Source: Euryarchaeota archaeon UBA462 (GTDB taxonomy: Archaea; Thermoplasmatota; Poseidoniia; Poseidoniales; Thalassarchaeaceae). Taken from it: a DNA stretch of 64,000 nt. Where the stretch lies: contig DAYD01000016.1 of NCBI GenBank assembly GCA_002506755.1, positions 1 through 64,000 on the forward strand, given 5' to 3'. The notes under the pieces are model-generated. The model was not told the DNA's origin and searched no databases. It was given only the letters and a program-made list of their open reading frames with translations. Shown piece by piece: positions 36,281 through 45,461 of the stretch (within the stretch, counting starts at the first letter, position 1; each line of letters begins with the position of its first letter). The position numbers and the translations under genes were made by a program.

Positions 36281-36748
36281 TCATTCTACTGAAAAAGCAA
36301 TTACTGAAGCAGGACCAGGGTTTCTTTTCCTTTCGGAAGTTTCTGGCTCCCCGACGCCACAGACTTGGGAATCTCCAGGAAATTTTGCCTTACCATAGTT
36401 ATAGGAAGCTATGCAAGCGGATAGGTGTGCAGTAGCAATTGATGACATCATAAGTTGTTCGACTAATGATGTTGTAGTTGTCCAAGTACCGAACATAGCC
36501 GACGCGAGACCAATAATTGCTGAAAGAAGTGAAGTAAGCACAGCTATGTGCATGGACAGCGCATTCAGATCTGGCCTAACAATGGATGCAATCCCGGCGG
36601 AGATCAACAAGAGCCCGAAAATGGTTGGAAATAGGGCCGTTAGATAATCTGTGTGTAGAAAAAATCCGAGGCCCAAACATGTCATAACCAACCCGGCTGC
36701 AACAGTAAGTTGAGGTATGTTTAACCCAAATGTGGTATATCTTTGCAT
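36281..36748 (-). CDS. Four-helix membrane protein, unknown
   Basis: This 155-residue protein has four hydrophobic segments (about residues 12-30, 36-56, 66-88 and 95-115) and a short polar C-terminus. The start at ATG 36748 is supported by a TATA-like box 27 bases upstream, which would give a leaderless mRNA. No family is recognised. Confidence 0.65.
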   Translation of the reverse strand: MQRYTTFGLNIPQLTVAAGLVMTCLGLGFFLHTDYLTALFPTIFGLLLISAGIASIVRPDLNALSMHIAVLTSLLSAIIGLASAMFGTWTTTTSLVEQLMMSSIATAHLSACIASYNYGKAKFPGDSQVCGVGEPETSERKRNPGPASVIAFSVE

Positions 36749-36770
36749 ATCATTACGTACTTATGCTCAG

Positions 36771-36780
36771 TATATTATAG
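36771..36780 (-). promoter_or_regulatory. TATA box for the leaderless membrane protein gene
   Basis: On the minus strand CTATAATATA is centred about 27 bases before ATG 36748. This is the archaeal TATA-to-transcription-start distance, so transcription probably begins at the start codon. The rest of the 225-base gap to 36973 shows nothing recognisable. Confidence 0.5.
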
Positions 36781-36973
36781 CCTGTTTAGTCTTAACAACA
36801 CGTCACTTCACAATTCCTTTGATCGTAATAAATAGCAACTAGTATTATTCCAAGTCACAGATTTGTTGGCAATAATCCATGTGCATTGATGGGCAATCTA
36901 TGTCTCGGGCTGAAAATTACAGTCCAATCAACATAGTTCCCTAAGTCTTAATCCATTCCTGGGAGAATCCGAT

Positions 36974-38032
36974 TTACTCTGATTCCGTGTCCTTTCTGAT
37001 TTTGGCCAGTTCACGCATATCTTCATGCAGGACTCCGTCGTCTATAGCGTCTTGATCTGACTCGTCGACTATCTCTACCCCTAGTAGGGTCTCGATTATA
37101 TCCTCCATTGTCACGAGTCCAGCAGTACCTCCGAACTGGTCCCTTGCCAATAATAGCTGCTCTTTGTTTTCTAACAGTATGTCCAAAGCCTTGTCCACGG
37201 ATGTATCCACGGTGCAATTCAGGATATCCCTCGATAGGTCAGCCATTCTTAGGTCGAAGTTATCCTCAGCAGCACTTCTAAGAATTTCACTTCTTAGCAC
37301 GAGTCCCACCATTTCGTCAATGTTATTCTTGTAAACAGGCATTCTACCATGGATCATTATTGGTATTCTATCCATAACTTCCCTTACGGTCTCCATTTCT
37401 CCTGCGGCTGTTATGACAACCCTCGGGGTCATTATGTCACTAACTTTAATCTCCCTTAGCTTGAGCAGGTTTTGTATTACTGCTTCCTCATCCTCTTCAA
37501 TTACATCGGACTCTTCTGCAATATCGGCAAGTACAGATAGCTCATCACGTGTGACTGTTTCTGTCTCGACATCAGGAAACGGAGAGCGCATTAGTTCGAT
37601 ACACCAGATTATGGGCAGTAGTAGTGCCATCAGAGCTTTGAGCATTTGATATGAGGGTATAGTGAGCCTTCTCCAGTATAGAGCTCCAATTGTCTTGGGT
37701 AGAATCTCGCTCAAGAGCAGGATGGCAATGGTCAAGATGGCTGCGGATCCTGCAATTACATATTCTCCTTCGAAGTTGTTCTCAACCTCGGAACCTACAC
37801 CGAGTGCTCCAACGGTATGGGCAATTGTGTTTAGTGTCAATATCGCAGTCAGTGGCCTTTCAGGGTCTTCCTTCCATTTAGTCCAAGTTTCGCTAGCCTT
37901 AGCATGCTTTTCCTTGATTGCTACTATGTGGCCGTGAGTTGTAGTGAGCAAGACTGCTTCTAGTATACTGCAAAGGAAAGAGGCGCCCAACGCTAGTATT
38001 GCGTAGGCAATCATTAGTGTGTAATCTGTCAA
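36974..38032 (-). CDS. CNNM/CorC-type membrane protein (DUF21 plus CBS domains)
   Basis: This 352-residue protein has an N-terminal DUF21/CNNM domain with four membrane segments (to about residue 160), including SILEAVLLTTTHGHI and LLSEILPKTIGALYWRRL. A CBS pair follows (VSDIMTPRVVI, GRMPVYKNNIDEMVGLV, DQFGGTAGLVTMEDIIETLL). The family handles Mg2+ or Na+/Mg2+ exchange in bacteria and archaea. The start is TTG 38032. The usual C-terminal transporter-associated HlyC/CorC domain is missing, so the protein is the short form. Confidence 0.88.
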   Translation of the reverse strand: MTDYTLMIAYAILALGASFLCSILEAVLLTTTHGHIVAIKEKHAKASETWTKWKEDPERPLTAILTLNTIAHTVGALGVGSEVENNFEGEYVIAGSAAILTIAILLLSEILPKTIGALYWRRLTIPSYQMLKALMALLLPIIWCIELMRSPFPDVETETVTRDELSVLADIAEESDVIEEDEEAVIQNLLKLREIKVSDIMTPRVVITAAGEMETVREVMDRIPIMIHGRMPVYKNNIDEMVGLVLRSEILRSAAEDNFDLRMADLSRDILNCTVDTSVDKALDILLENKEQLLLARDQFGGTAGLVTMEDIIETLLGVEIVDESDQDAIDDGVLHEDMRELAKIRKDTESE

Positions 38033-38127
38033 TTCCTATGCCCCTCAGAGTCAGACGAGGCTCTTGAGAAAAGGACCGTTTGGATTCTCAAAGTTGTTGG
38101 CTCCGTGCATATGCGGGCGAACATGAC

Positions 38128-38136
38128 ATAAATATC
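38128..38136 (+). promoter_or_regulatory. TATA-like box upstream of metG
   Basis: ATAAATATC is centred about 33 bases before the MetRS ATG at 38165. Transcription would start a few bases before the codon. It lies in the 132-base divergent gap with the CNNM-type gene. Confidence 0.4.
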
Positions 38137-38164
38137 TAACTTGGCGGAGTGAACCAGTACCATC

Positions 38165-40357
38165 ATGGAACATGTAGCTATTTTCATGGCCTGGCCTTAT
38201 GCTAATGGCCCATTGCACCTTGGACATGTCGCTGGTAATTGCCTCCCTGCTGACATACAATACAGATACGAAAGAGCCAGAGGGAGAAGTGTACTGATGT
38301 GCAGCGGTTCCGATGAGCATGGCACACCCATTACAATCACTGCAGAGGAGATGGGCATTTCCCCCCAGGAAGTCGTGGATAGGTATCACGAAGTCAATAC
38401 TAAGGCTCTAGCGGATTTAGGCTGCTCCTGGATAAATAATGTAGATCCTCGCGGTCCTGAGTTCGGTGGCGCTTTATACAATAGAACATCTGATGATAAG
38501 CACAAAGAGTTGGTTCGGGAAGTTTTCACAAACCTGTTGAATTCCGGATTCTTGGAGCGTAAGACAATGCAGCAGTACTGCTCTGTTGGTAGAGGGGGAT
38601 CTGTGAGATTCCTCCCCGACCGATACGTCGAAGGACAATGCCCGGTTTGCTCGTCAGATGGCGCTAGGGGCGATCAATGTGATTCCTGTGGCGCGACCTA
38701 TGAGGCAAATGAACTGATCAACCCGAGATCCAAACTTGACACTGAATCAGAAATCGAGATAAGAGATACTGACCACTTCTTCCTGAGGCTCGGCGATTTT
38801 CAGGATTCTTTAGAGAAACATGCTTCCGAGAGGAAAGGGGTTTGGAAACCTAATGTCAGAGCAATGACAAAGAATTGGTTGGATATGGGTTTGAGATCCC
38901 GAGCGGTGACTAGGGACATTGAGTGGGGCATCTCCATACCTCTAGAAGGAGAAGATTGGGGATCAAAGAGAATTTATGTTTGGTTTGAAGCAGTTCAAGG
39001 ATATTACACCTGTGCTAGGATATGGGCCTCCGAGTACGCAAAAAAATGCGGGCATCCCGATGGAGAAAACGCATGGGAGAAATGGTGGAAGGTTTCTGAG
39101 TCCGGGGACTCGCCCAAACATATCTATTTCATGGGCAAGGACAACATTCCGTTTCACACTATTATTTGGCCAGCCATAATTATGGGATTAAACGCGGCTG
39201 ACTCCAATGCAATATCACATAAACCCCTATCGGGTCATTTAGCCTTGGAGTCTAATGTTTCTGCAAATGAGTACCTCATGCTACAGGGGGGGCAATTCAG
39301 TAAGAGTAGGAGGCATGCAGTATGGCTACCGTCATACTTGAAGCAGTACGATCCAGACGCACTTAGATATTACCTATCAATAAATATGCCAGAGACACAC
39401 GATACAGATTTCAGGTGGGATGAATATGTGGATAGAGTCAACAACGAACTGATTGGGAAGTATGGAAATTTTGTTCACCGTGTGATGACTCTCGCTCACA
39501 GACTGGAATCGGCTAATGGAAATCCGCTTTCTGATTATGACATGCCGAAAGAACATCTTTCAACTATCTCAGAAATTCAGAACCTCATCTCTAATGCTAT
39601 TGAGTCTATGGAGAAACAGAGATTCAAGGAGGCACTGAGGTACATTATGGGAATAGCACAGATTGGAAACGTATTACTTCAGGAAGCCTCACCGTGGAAA
39701 TACATTAACGAGGTAGAATCTCCAGATAGGACAAGATCCCTATCCGCTCTTGCACTATCATGGAGGATTTGCTCCGCTCTGGCAGTCTGCATGAGGCCAT
39801 TCATACCCTTTTCGTCAGATCGACTATGGAAAATGATGGGCAATGACTGGAATATCGACACCGTACTGTGGGAGGATTCTATGGAGACGGAAACAAAATT
39901 ATGTTGGAATGGCACAAAGCCAGAACCGCTATTTACTAGGCTAGATTTAGAGGAGATTCTCAAAAGCGAATCGAAACTCGTAGACAGTAAGGACAATGAA
40001 ACATCAATCAAGCCGGAGGATAATGGTGGTAGTATCGAGTTTGAAGATTTTATGAAAGTAGAGATGAGAACCGGGAAGATAATATCCGTTGAGGATCATC
40101 CAAATGCCGACAAACTTTTCGTAATTACTATAGAGGACTCTCCTGATTCTAGAAGAACTGTTTGTGCAGGTTTGAAGGGCCACTATGAGCCATCTGAACT
40201 GGAGGGAATGAATGTAGTCTACGTTGCTAACCTAGAGCCCAGAAAACTCAGAGGAATCATTTCAGAAGGAATGTTGCTTGCTGCTGATGATGGGGAAGGG
40301 GATGTTAAGATCCTTACAACCGAAGGCGAGATAGAACCCGGGTCTAGAGTTAGGTAG
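38165..40357 (+). CDS. metG: Methionyl-tRNA synthetase with C-terminal tRNA-binding domain
   Basis: This 730-residue class I synthetase has FMAWPYANGPLHLGHVAGNC with the HIGH-type HLGH. A zinc knuckle follows (CPVC...CDSC). FSKSRRHAVWL is the KMSKS-type loop, and WFEAVQGYYT lies in the active site. After an anticodon-binding helical domain, the last 110 residues form an EMAPII/Trbp111-type OB fold (EDFMKVEMRTGKIISVEDHP, ADKLFVITIED, NLEPRKLRGIISEGM). That domain adds general tRNA affinity. The full-length fusion is intact. Confidence 0.96.
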   Translation: MEHVAIFMAWPYANGPLHLGHVAGNCLPADIQYRYERARGRSVLMCSGSDEHGTPITITAEEMGISPQEVVDRYHEVNTKALADLGCSWINNVDPRGPEFGGALYNRTSDDKHKELVREVFTNLLNSGFLERKTMQQYCSVGRGGSVRFLPDRYVEGQCPVCSSDGARGDQCDSCGATYEANELINPRSKLDTESEIEIRDTDHFFLRLGDFQDSLEKHASERKGVWKPNVRAMTKNWLDMGLRSRAVTRDIEWGISIPLEGEDWGSKRIYVWFEAVQGYYTCARIWASEYAKKCGHPDGENAWEKWWKVSESGDSPKHIYFMGKDNIPFHTIIWPAIIMGLNAADSNAISHKPLSGHLALESNVSANEYLMLQGGQFSKSRRHAVWLPSYLKQYDPDALRYYLSINMPETHDTDFRWDEYVDRVNNELIGKYGNFVHRVMTLAHRLESANGNPLSDYDMPKEHLSTISEIQNLISNAIESMEKQRFKEALRYIMGIAQIGNVLLQEASPWKYINEVESPDRTRSLSALALSWRICSALAVCMRPFIPFSSDRLWKMMGNDWNIDTVLWEDSMETETKLCWNGTKPEPLFTRLDLEEILKSESKLVDSKDNETSIKPEDNGGSIEFEDFMKVEMRTGKIISVEDHPNADKLFVITIEDSPDSRRTVCAGLKGHYEPSELEGMNVVYVANLEPRKLRGIISEGMLLAADDGEGDVKILTTEGEIEPGSRVR

Positions 40358-40392
40358 AAGCGGATAGGACCAGTATAGTCTGGATGGAACCA

Positions 40393-42102
40393 TCAATCCC
40401 TTTTTCCATTATGTATAATCGCAGTTATGATGATTGCAAATACTGCCGGGATTAATGAAAAACCTGGCGTGAAAACTCCGCCCGTTGGCATATCAGCCCA
40501 AAGATCGTAGAACATGATTTGAAAATCCTTGTTCCTATAATCATCATCTTCCGCGCAGGGATCTATTAACTTCTCAGCCCTACTTGCTGTGTATGCATCA
40601 CCTGTTGATGTGAACCCGTCATTGTCAGAATCCGACCATGACAGGGTCCATTGAAAACATTGGTCTGTGAAGGACATCGATTGAGCGCTCAAGGGCATGC
40701 TTGCTACTATGCTTCCCCCATCTTCATCTGTGTAGACCACCCTAATCGCTATCTCTGCAAGATCTACTTCCTCAAAGTGTTCCTCGCTCAAATCTCCTGA
40801 CCATGTCTTGGTGGACCCTGATTCCTCTACCACTTCGTTTTCTACTATCATTGTCATAGAGGTTCTCGGAAGACTGGTATCGACAGAAATACTGAATCTG
40901 GATGGGTCCATTACCTCTATAGAACATCTAGCCATACCATTTACCTCCGATATTTCCAAATAATTCAAGCTGGAACCAATTAGCTCCATCCTTATGGCCA
41001 CTCCTCTTGAGTCGTTCATCGATACTGCTATGTTCATCCCATCGATATGGGTAATATTCCAACCATCCCCCCACGAAAATGGGTCTTCTTCGATGAACTC
41101 ATCACAGTAATTCTCGCCTTCTCCCTCATCATCAGATGGTTCTCCCGACCCTTCTTCATCGTCTTGGAAGGGATTTTCATACTCGTATACTTCGTCTCTA
41201 GCATAGTACCAAGAGCCAGAGCTTGAGCTCCCTATTCTGTAGTTTATTCCATCGGGCCCTTGCAATGTTGTTTGCTCCATTTGAATGTCGCCCATGAACC
41301 TGAGTACCATGCTTTGGTACACGGTTTGATTGGTGGGGTCATGACCCATGATCATCTCTAATCCAGTCGTGTTGGCATTGGAGTCTATTTCCATTCCTTC
41401 TTCCTCAGAACTCACAGATACATCTACGATTTTAACGAAAGAGGTCACATTGCTCAATTCTGAAAGGTCAATTATTTCTTCAGGATCATCAAGCAATGCC
41501 TGGAAATCAAGCAATGAGAGTATGTATGGATATGTGCACATTGTAAGATTACTTTGGGTAGCGCTGGGATCGTAATTTGTAGCATTTGTATCCATGCAGC
41601 CCTCTTTCTCCGCCCAGTCATACACTCCATCTTTGTCCTCATCATAATCGCAGGAACCATCATCATCGGTGGATGACGAATTGAAGTTGTTAGCGTTTGG
41701 GTCGACGCAGCCCATGGTCTCGAAGTCATCCAATATTCCATCACCATCACTATCGTATACGCAGCTACCATCATCCTCGGTAGCGTTAACATCGAAATTA
41801 ACTGCATCAGAATATGTACATCCCGGGGTTGGCTCAGAAACGACCGGGTATCTGCAAGACCCGTCATCTTCGGTAGCTGCCTGATTAAAATTGATTGCAC
41901 CTTGGTACATGCAACCTAGAACCGGCTGAGGGGCTTCGCGATAAACGCAAGTGCCATCATCGACAATCGCAGTCGAATTATAGTTCATTGCGTCTGGATA
42001 TGTGCACCCCAGAGTTCCTTCAGGCGTCTCTATGTCTGATTCAGCGCAACCAGATAGGAGGGCGGGAATAACTAGCAATGCTATGATAACTTGGTACCTC
42101 AT
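40393..42102 (-). CDS. Secreted lipoprotein with Cys/Asp-rich tandem repeats
   Basis: This is about 569 residues from ATG 42102, preceded by AGAGGGT; the upstream in-frame extension runs through folA. A hydrophobic signal ends in LLSGC, a lipobox. Five repeats of the form GC-x-Y/D-x-x-A-x-N-[FY]-x...DDGSC-x-Y follow (41.5-42.05 kb). Ca2+-type DSDGDGILDDFE and DEDKDGVYDWAE insertions lie between some repeats. The remaining 370 residues are beta-rich and end in a transmembrane helix (FSLIPAVFAIIITAII), so the protein could be held at both ends. It is probably an outer-surface protein. The ligand is unknown. Confidence 0.82.
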   Translation of the reverse strand: MRYQVIIALLVIPALLSGCAESDIETPEGTLGCTYPDAMNYNSTAIVDDGTCVYREAPQPVLGCMYQGAINFNQAATEDDGSCRYPVVSEPTPGCTYSDAVNFDVNATEDDGSCVYDSDGDGILDDFETMGCVDPNANNFNSSSTDDDGSCDYDEDKDGVYDWAEKEGCMDTNATNYDPSATQSNLTMCTYPYILSLLDFQALLDDPEEIIDLSELSNVTSFVKIVDVSVSSEEEGMEIDSNANTTGLEMIMGHDPTNQTVYQSMVLRFMGDIQMEQTTLQGPDGINYRIGSSSSGSWYYARDEVYEYENPFQDDEEGSGEPSDDEGEGENYCDEFIEEDPFSWGDGWNITHIDGMNIAVSMNDSRGVAIRMELIGSSLNYLEISEVNGMARCSIEVMDPSRFSISVDTSLPRTSMTMIVENEVVEESGSTKTWSGDLSEEHFEEVDLAEIAIRVVYTDEDGGSIVASMPLSAQSMSFTDQCFQWTLSWSDSDNDGFTSTGDAYTASRAEKLIDPCAEDDDYRNKDFQIMFYDLWADMPTGGVFTPGFSLIPAVFAIIITAIIHNGKRD

Positions 42103-42127
42103 ACCCTCTTGAAAACAATCAGGCAAA

Positions 42128-42637
42128 TCAACTCTTTGTCCAAATTGAATATGTTGACTTAAATTCGTTATCCGAGTCAATTTCCACTGTTTCAATTTCC
42201 TCATTTGTCCAATTGGTTTTGTCCCAATTCGGAAATTTAACGTCACCGCTATTTTGTGTGTGCACTTGAGTAACATGTATTTCAGTGGCCCTATCCATAA
42301 AAATCTCGTAAATTTGGGAACCGCCAATAATCCAGCATTCTTCACTTCCTTCCGCGAATGCAACTTCAATGGCCCTACCTGCGTATAGTGCGGTAATCGC
42401 TCCATCTGCATTCCAACCTGTGTTTCTCGACATAACAATATTGACTCTCTCGGGGAGTGGCCTAACAGGATCGGGCAAGGAATCCCATGTTTTTCTGCCC
42501 ATTATTACCGTATTGAATCCATCACCTTCCGTTAGCCTCCTAAATCGTGCCATATCGCTAGATAACCTCCATGGGAGTTTTTGTTCGTTGCCGATGTATC
42601 CATCCTCGTCCATAGCTACAATAATTGCTATTTTCAT
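42128..42637 (-). CDS. folA: Dihydrofolate reductase
   Basis: This is a 169-residue bacterial-type DHFR. IAIIVAMDEDGYIGNEQKLPW has the substrate loop, followed by TVIMGRKTWDSLP, NIVMSRNTG and CWIIGGSQIYEIF with the NADPH-binding glycines. It regenerates tetrahydrofolate for the adjacent thymidylate synthase, nine bases upstream. The product of ThyA is dihydrofolate, so the pair is functionally linked. Confidence 0.95.
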   Translation of the reverse strand: MKIAIIVAMDEDGYIGNEQKLPWRLSSDMARFRRLTEGDGFNTVIMGRKTWDSLPDPVRPLPERVNIVMSRNTGWNADGAITALYAGRAIEVAFAEGSEECWIIGGSQIYEIFMDRATEIHVTQVHTQNSGDVKFPNWDKTNWTNEEIETVEIDSDNEFKSTYSIWTKS

Positions 42638-42646
42638 ATTGACAAC

Positions 42647-43441
42647 TCACACAGAGATTTCAGCGTTAATTCTTTCGTGATATTCATAGCCTATTAGTTG
42701 TATATTTTCATATGAAAACTCGTCAATTTCTTTCACTTCGGTATCCAGAACCAAACTTGGAAGCTCCAATGGAGCTCTACTAATTTGTAACTTGGCCTGC
42801 TCTATATGATTTAAGTAAAGATGACAATCCCCCCCAGTCCAGATAAATTCACCAGGACTTAAATTACATATTTGGGCTATCATGAAGGTTAGAAGGCTGT
42901 AGGAGGATATATTGAATGGCACGCCAAGGAACGCATCGGCACTCCTTTGGTATAGTTGGCAGGAGAGCTTCCCGTCATTGACGTAAAATTGGAAGAAAGC
43001 GTGACACGGCATTAGTGCCATTTCATCCAATTCCCCCACATTCCAAGCGGAAACGATGATTCTCCTACTATCCGGATTGTGCTTTATCAGTTTAATAGCA
43101 TTGTCGATTTGATCTATTACTCTACCATCATTGGCTTCCCACTTACGCCATTGCTTACCGTAAACAGGCCCTAGATCTCCATTTTCATCTGCCCATTCGT
43201 TCCAAATGCGTACCTTGTTTTGTTGCAGGTAGCTAATATTAGTGTCACCCGATAAGAACCATAGTAGTTCATGAACTACACCAGGCCAATACACCTTCTT
43301 CGTAGTCACGAGTGGAAATCCTTCGCTCAGGTCAAATCTCATTTGGTGCCCAAAAACCGAAATTGTGCCTGTCCCAGTACGGTCCTCTTTTTTCTCGCCT
43401 TGGTCAAGTATATGGCTCAAGAAGTCAAGGTACTGTTGCAT
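42647..43441 (-). CDS. thyA: Thymidylate synthase ThyA
   Basis: This 264-residue protein has the same length as the classical bacterial enzyme. It has EDRTGTGTISVFGHQMRFDL, GPVYGKQWRKW, the catalytic-cysteine motif ALMPCHAFFQF, QLYQRSADAFLGVPFNISSY and GGDCHLYLNH. It methylates dUMP to dTMP using methylene-tetrahydrofolate. Many archaea use ThyX instead, so the thyA-folA pair suggests acquisition from bacteria, a point to be tested by phylogeny. Confidence 0.97.
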   Translation of the reverse strand: MQQYLDFLSHILDQGEKKEDRTGTGTISVFGHQMRFDLSEGFPLVTTKKVYWPGVVHELLWFLSGDTNISYLQQNKVRIWNEWADENGDLGPVYGKQWRKWEANDGRVIDQIDNAIKLIKHNPDSRRIIVSAWNVGELDEMALMPCHAFFQFYVNDGKLSCQLYQRSADAFLGVPFNISSYSLLTFMIAQICNLSPGEFIWTGGDCHLYLNHIEQAKLQISRAPLELPSLVLDTEVKEIDEFSYENIQLIGYEYHERINAEISV

Positions 43442-43490
43442 GTATTACCTATGCTGTGAGCCGGTAGTCCATCAAGAATGCGGCTACCTT

Positions 43491-44273
43491 TTATGGCGCT
43501 CCCCTCTTCTCCAAGGTGGCCATGAGTTGGTCTGTAAATTTTCTAAAGATTATGCGTAATTGCGCGTTTATCTCGTCGTCATTCTTGTCCATTAATAACG
43601 ATATTTCTTCATCATCTAGGTTCCCCCCTTCCTCGTCTGATGCCCATTCACAGAAGGTAATTGGGTCGTCTACTGTAATCTCGATCCTCTTCCAGATCCG
43701 AGGAACCAAAGAACCCGGTGGCATGAATTCTCTAGCTCCTAAGTTTAGAATAATTGGGACAATAGGGACCGTTGGGAATTTGGCCGAGAGCCTCGCAAAT
43801 CCAGTCTTTCCCCCTTGTAGAAAAGGGGGATCAGGTTTACGTGACCTTGTTCCCTCCGGGAAAATACCAAGACACCCCCCATTCTCAATTACATCTACGG
43901 CTCTGGATAATGCGTCTTTTCCGCCTTTGGCTCTAAACGTCTCAATTTGGCCAGTTGAAATCATAACAAATCTATGTGGTTGTTTCTGAAAATGGCCTTC
44001 CTTGGCCATGAAATGTATAGGTCTCTGTGCAGCTAAGATTTTAATGAATGGATCTAGATTTGATAGATGGTTTCCACAAAAAATGACAGGTCCTTCCATA
44101 GGAACTTTGTGGGCTCCATTGATGTGTACGTTTGTGATGGACCTCAATAGGCTAGGGACATACTTTTCAAGAAACCTGTAGATTAGTGGAGTTCTAAAAC
44201 CCCTACCAGTCCCTTCAAGATTTAGTGAGGAAGAAATCATTGCTAGGGACTCATCTGATAGTAGCATACACAA
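43491..44273 (-). CDS. PlsC-type 1-acyl-glycerol-3-phosphate acyltransferase
   Basis: This 260-residue protein has VIFCGNHLSNLDPFI (the catalytic HX4D), AKEGHFQKQP, then GIFPEGTRSRKPDPPFLQGG and VPIVPIILNLGA, the four motifs of the PlsC family. In bacteria and eukaryotes these acylate lysophosphatidate. Archaeal ether lipids do not need this step, so its substrate here is uncertain. An alternative start such as ATG 44238 would shorten the N-terminus. It stands alone. Confidence 0.87.
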   Translation of the reverse strand: MCMLLSDESLAMISSSLNLEGTGRGFRTPLIYRFLEKYVPSLLRSITNVHINGAHKVPMEGPVIFCGNHLSNLDPFIKILAAQRPIHFMAKEGHFQKQPHRFVMISTGQIETFRAKGGKDALSRAVDVIENGGCLGIFPEGTRSRKPDPPFLQGGKTGFARLSAKFPTVPIVPIILNLGAREFMPPGSLVPRIWKRIEITVDDPITFCEWASDEEGGNLDDEEISLLMDKNDDEINAQLRIIFRKFTDQLMATLEKRGAP

Positions 44274-44342
44274 TCCGACACATTATTCTGTTTCATACTT
44301 TTCAGTTGAAAACTTGAATACCTGACATTCTGACCAAACAAC

Positions 44343-45461
44343 ATGAGAGGTGGGATTAGTGCCGTTGCTCTGACCTTTGTTTTCGTCTTCCCTTTGTTCG
44401 CTCCTACAGTAATTGCCGAATGGGAAACCGATACTTGGATTTCCAATGTTATTGGTCCCGAGAGGTTAGATAATGGAGATGAGTTTGGCTGTCATGGATA
44501 CGAAGATGTCGACACTCAGGAAGAAAATTGGGTGATTCAAGCCTGTAGAGATTATCTCCTAGGCCTAACTAACTCCACAAGGTGGGGAAAAGAACCAATA
44601 TCGTTTGGAATCAAATCCAATACCATCGATCAAATGACTGTTAATCATCTAATTGACTCGGGTTTCATAATTGTAGGAGATTCATTGGATACTGAGGTCG
44701 AAGGATTGGTATCTTTTTCGAGAAATGGCGGAAGTCTGGAAAAAGGCGTGGCAGATATTGAAATCCTTGAATCAGCAGATAAAGACTCACTAATCTCGGT
44801 ACATTGGAGGGCAAGGGTAGGGGATTTGAGAGTGAGAGATGACCCCGATGTAATAACATGGTTAGAGGACCAACAAGTCTGGTTCACTACATGGGGTGAG
44901 TGGCACTTACACACTATTGCGGGCCAGGCTACATCTGTTCGTTCCGAGGGCTCCTCATTGATTTCTTCATCATTTCATTCCAATCAAGATAGGATATCGT
45001 GGAAAGTACCCGGTACCACAAAATTACTTTTTGATAACAACGTCATATCTGTCCGAGGTTCTAATGGGCAGGAATTATCCATGATATCGCCCGACTCAAG
45101 AAAACTTGAGATTGGATGGAGGCCTATAGATGGTGGAATCTTACTATCTCAACCTCCTGGTACTAATATTACAATAGAGCTAGAAAATGAGACAACGGAA
45201 TTCATTGCCACTCCGATGGCCACGTTTAATGGATTACATCATGCAATAACTATTGTAGGTCACCATACAACTAATCTATTTAGATGGACTCAAGACTTTT
45301 CTGACTCGGAGCTAGTTTTCACTTGGCTAATCGAAAGGCCATTATCAGAGCCCATTAGTTGGATTATGCCCATTGTAGCAATATCGATATTGATAGCTGC
45401 TCCAAGCTCGATATATTATCTTGTAAACAAAGACAGTGAAATTATTTCCGATGATCGTTAG
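44343..45461 (+). CDS. Secreted/type I membrane protein of unknown function
   Basis: This 372-residue protein has a clear signal peptide (MRGGISAVALTFVFVFPLFA then PTVIAEW) and one C-terminal membrane helix at about residues 340-362 (ISWIMPIVAISILIAAPSSI). The extracellular part is beta-rich, with two cysteines early in it (EFGCHGY, IQACRDY). It is anchored by its C-terminus. The end overlaps the convergent saccharopine-dehydrogenase-like gene by 20 bases. No family is recognised. Confidence 0.7.
   Translation: MRGGISAVALTFVFVFPLFAPTVIAEWETDTWISNVIGPERLDNGDEFGCHGYEDVDTQEENWVIQACRDYLLGLTNSTRWGKEPISFGIKSNTIDQMTVNHLIDSGFIIVGDSLDTEVEGLVSFSRNGGSLEKGVADIEILESADKDSLISVHWRARVGDLRVRDDPDVITWLEDQQVWFTTWGEWHLHTIAGQATSVRSEGSSLISSSFHSNQDRISWKVPGTTKLLFDNNVISVRGSNGQELSMISPDSRKLEIGWRPIDGGILLSQPPGTNITIELENETTEFIATPMATFNGLHHAITIVGHHTTNLFRWTQDFSDSELVFTWLIERPLSEPISWIMPIVAISILIAAPSSIYYLVNKDSEIISDDR

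Noticed and set aside
42103..42438. In-frame N-terminal extension of the repeat lipoprotein
   Set aside because: It covers most of folA in another frame; the lipoprotein signal begins at ATG 42102.
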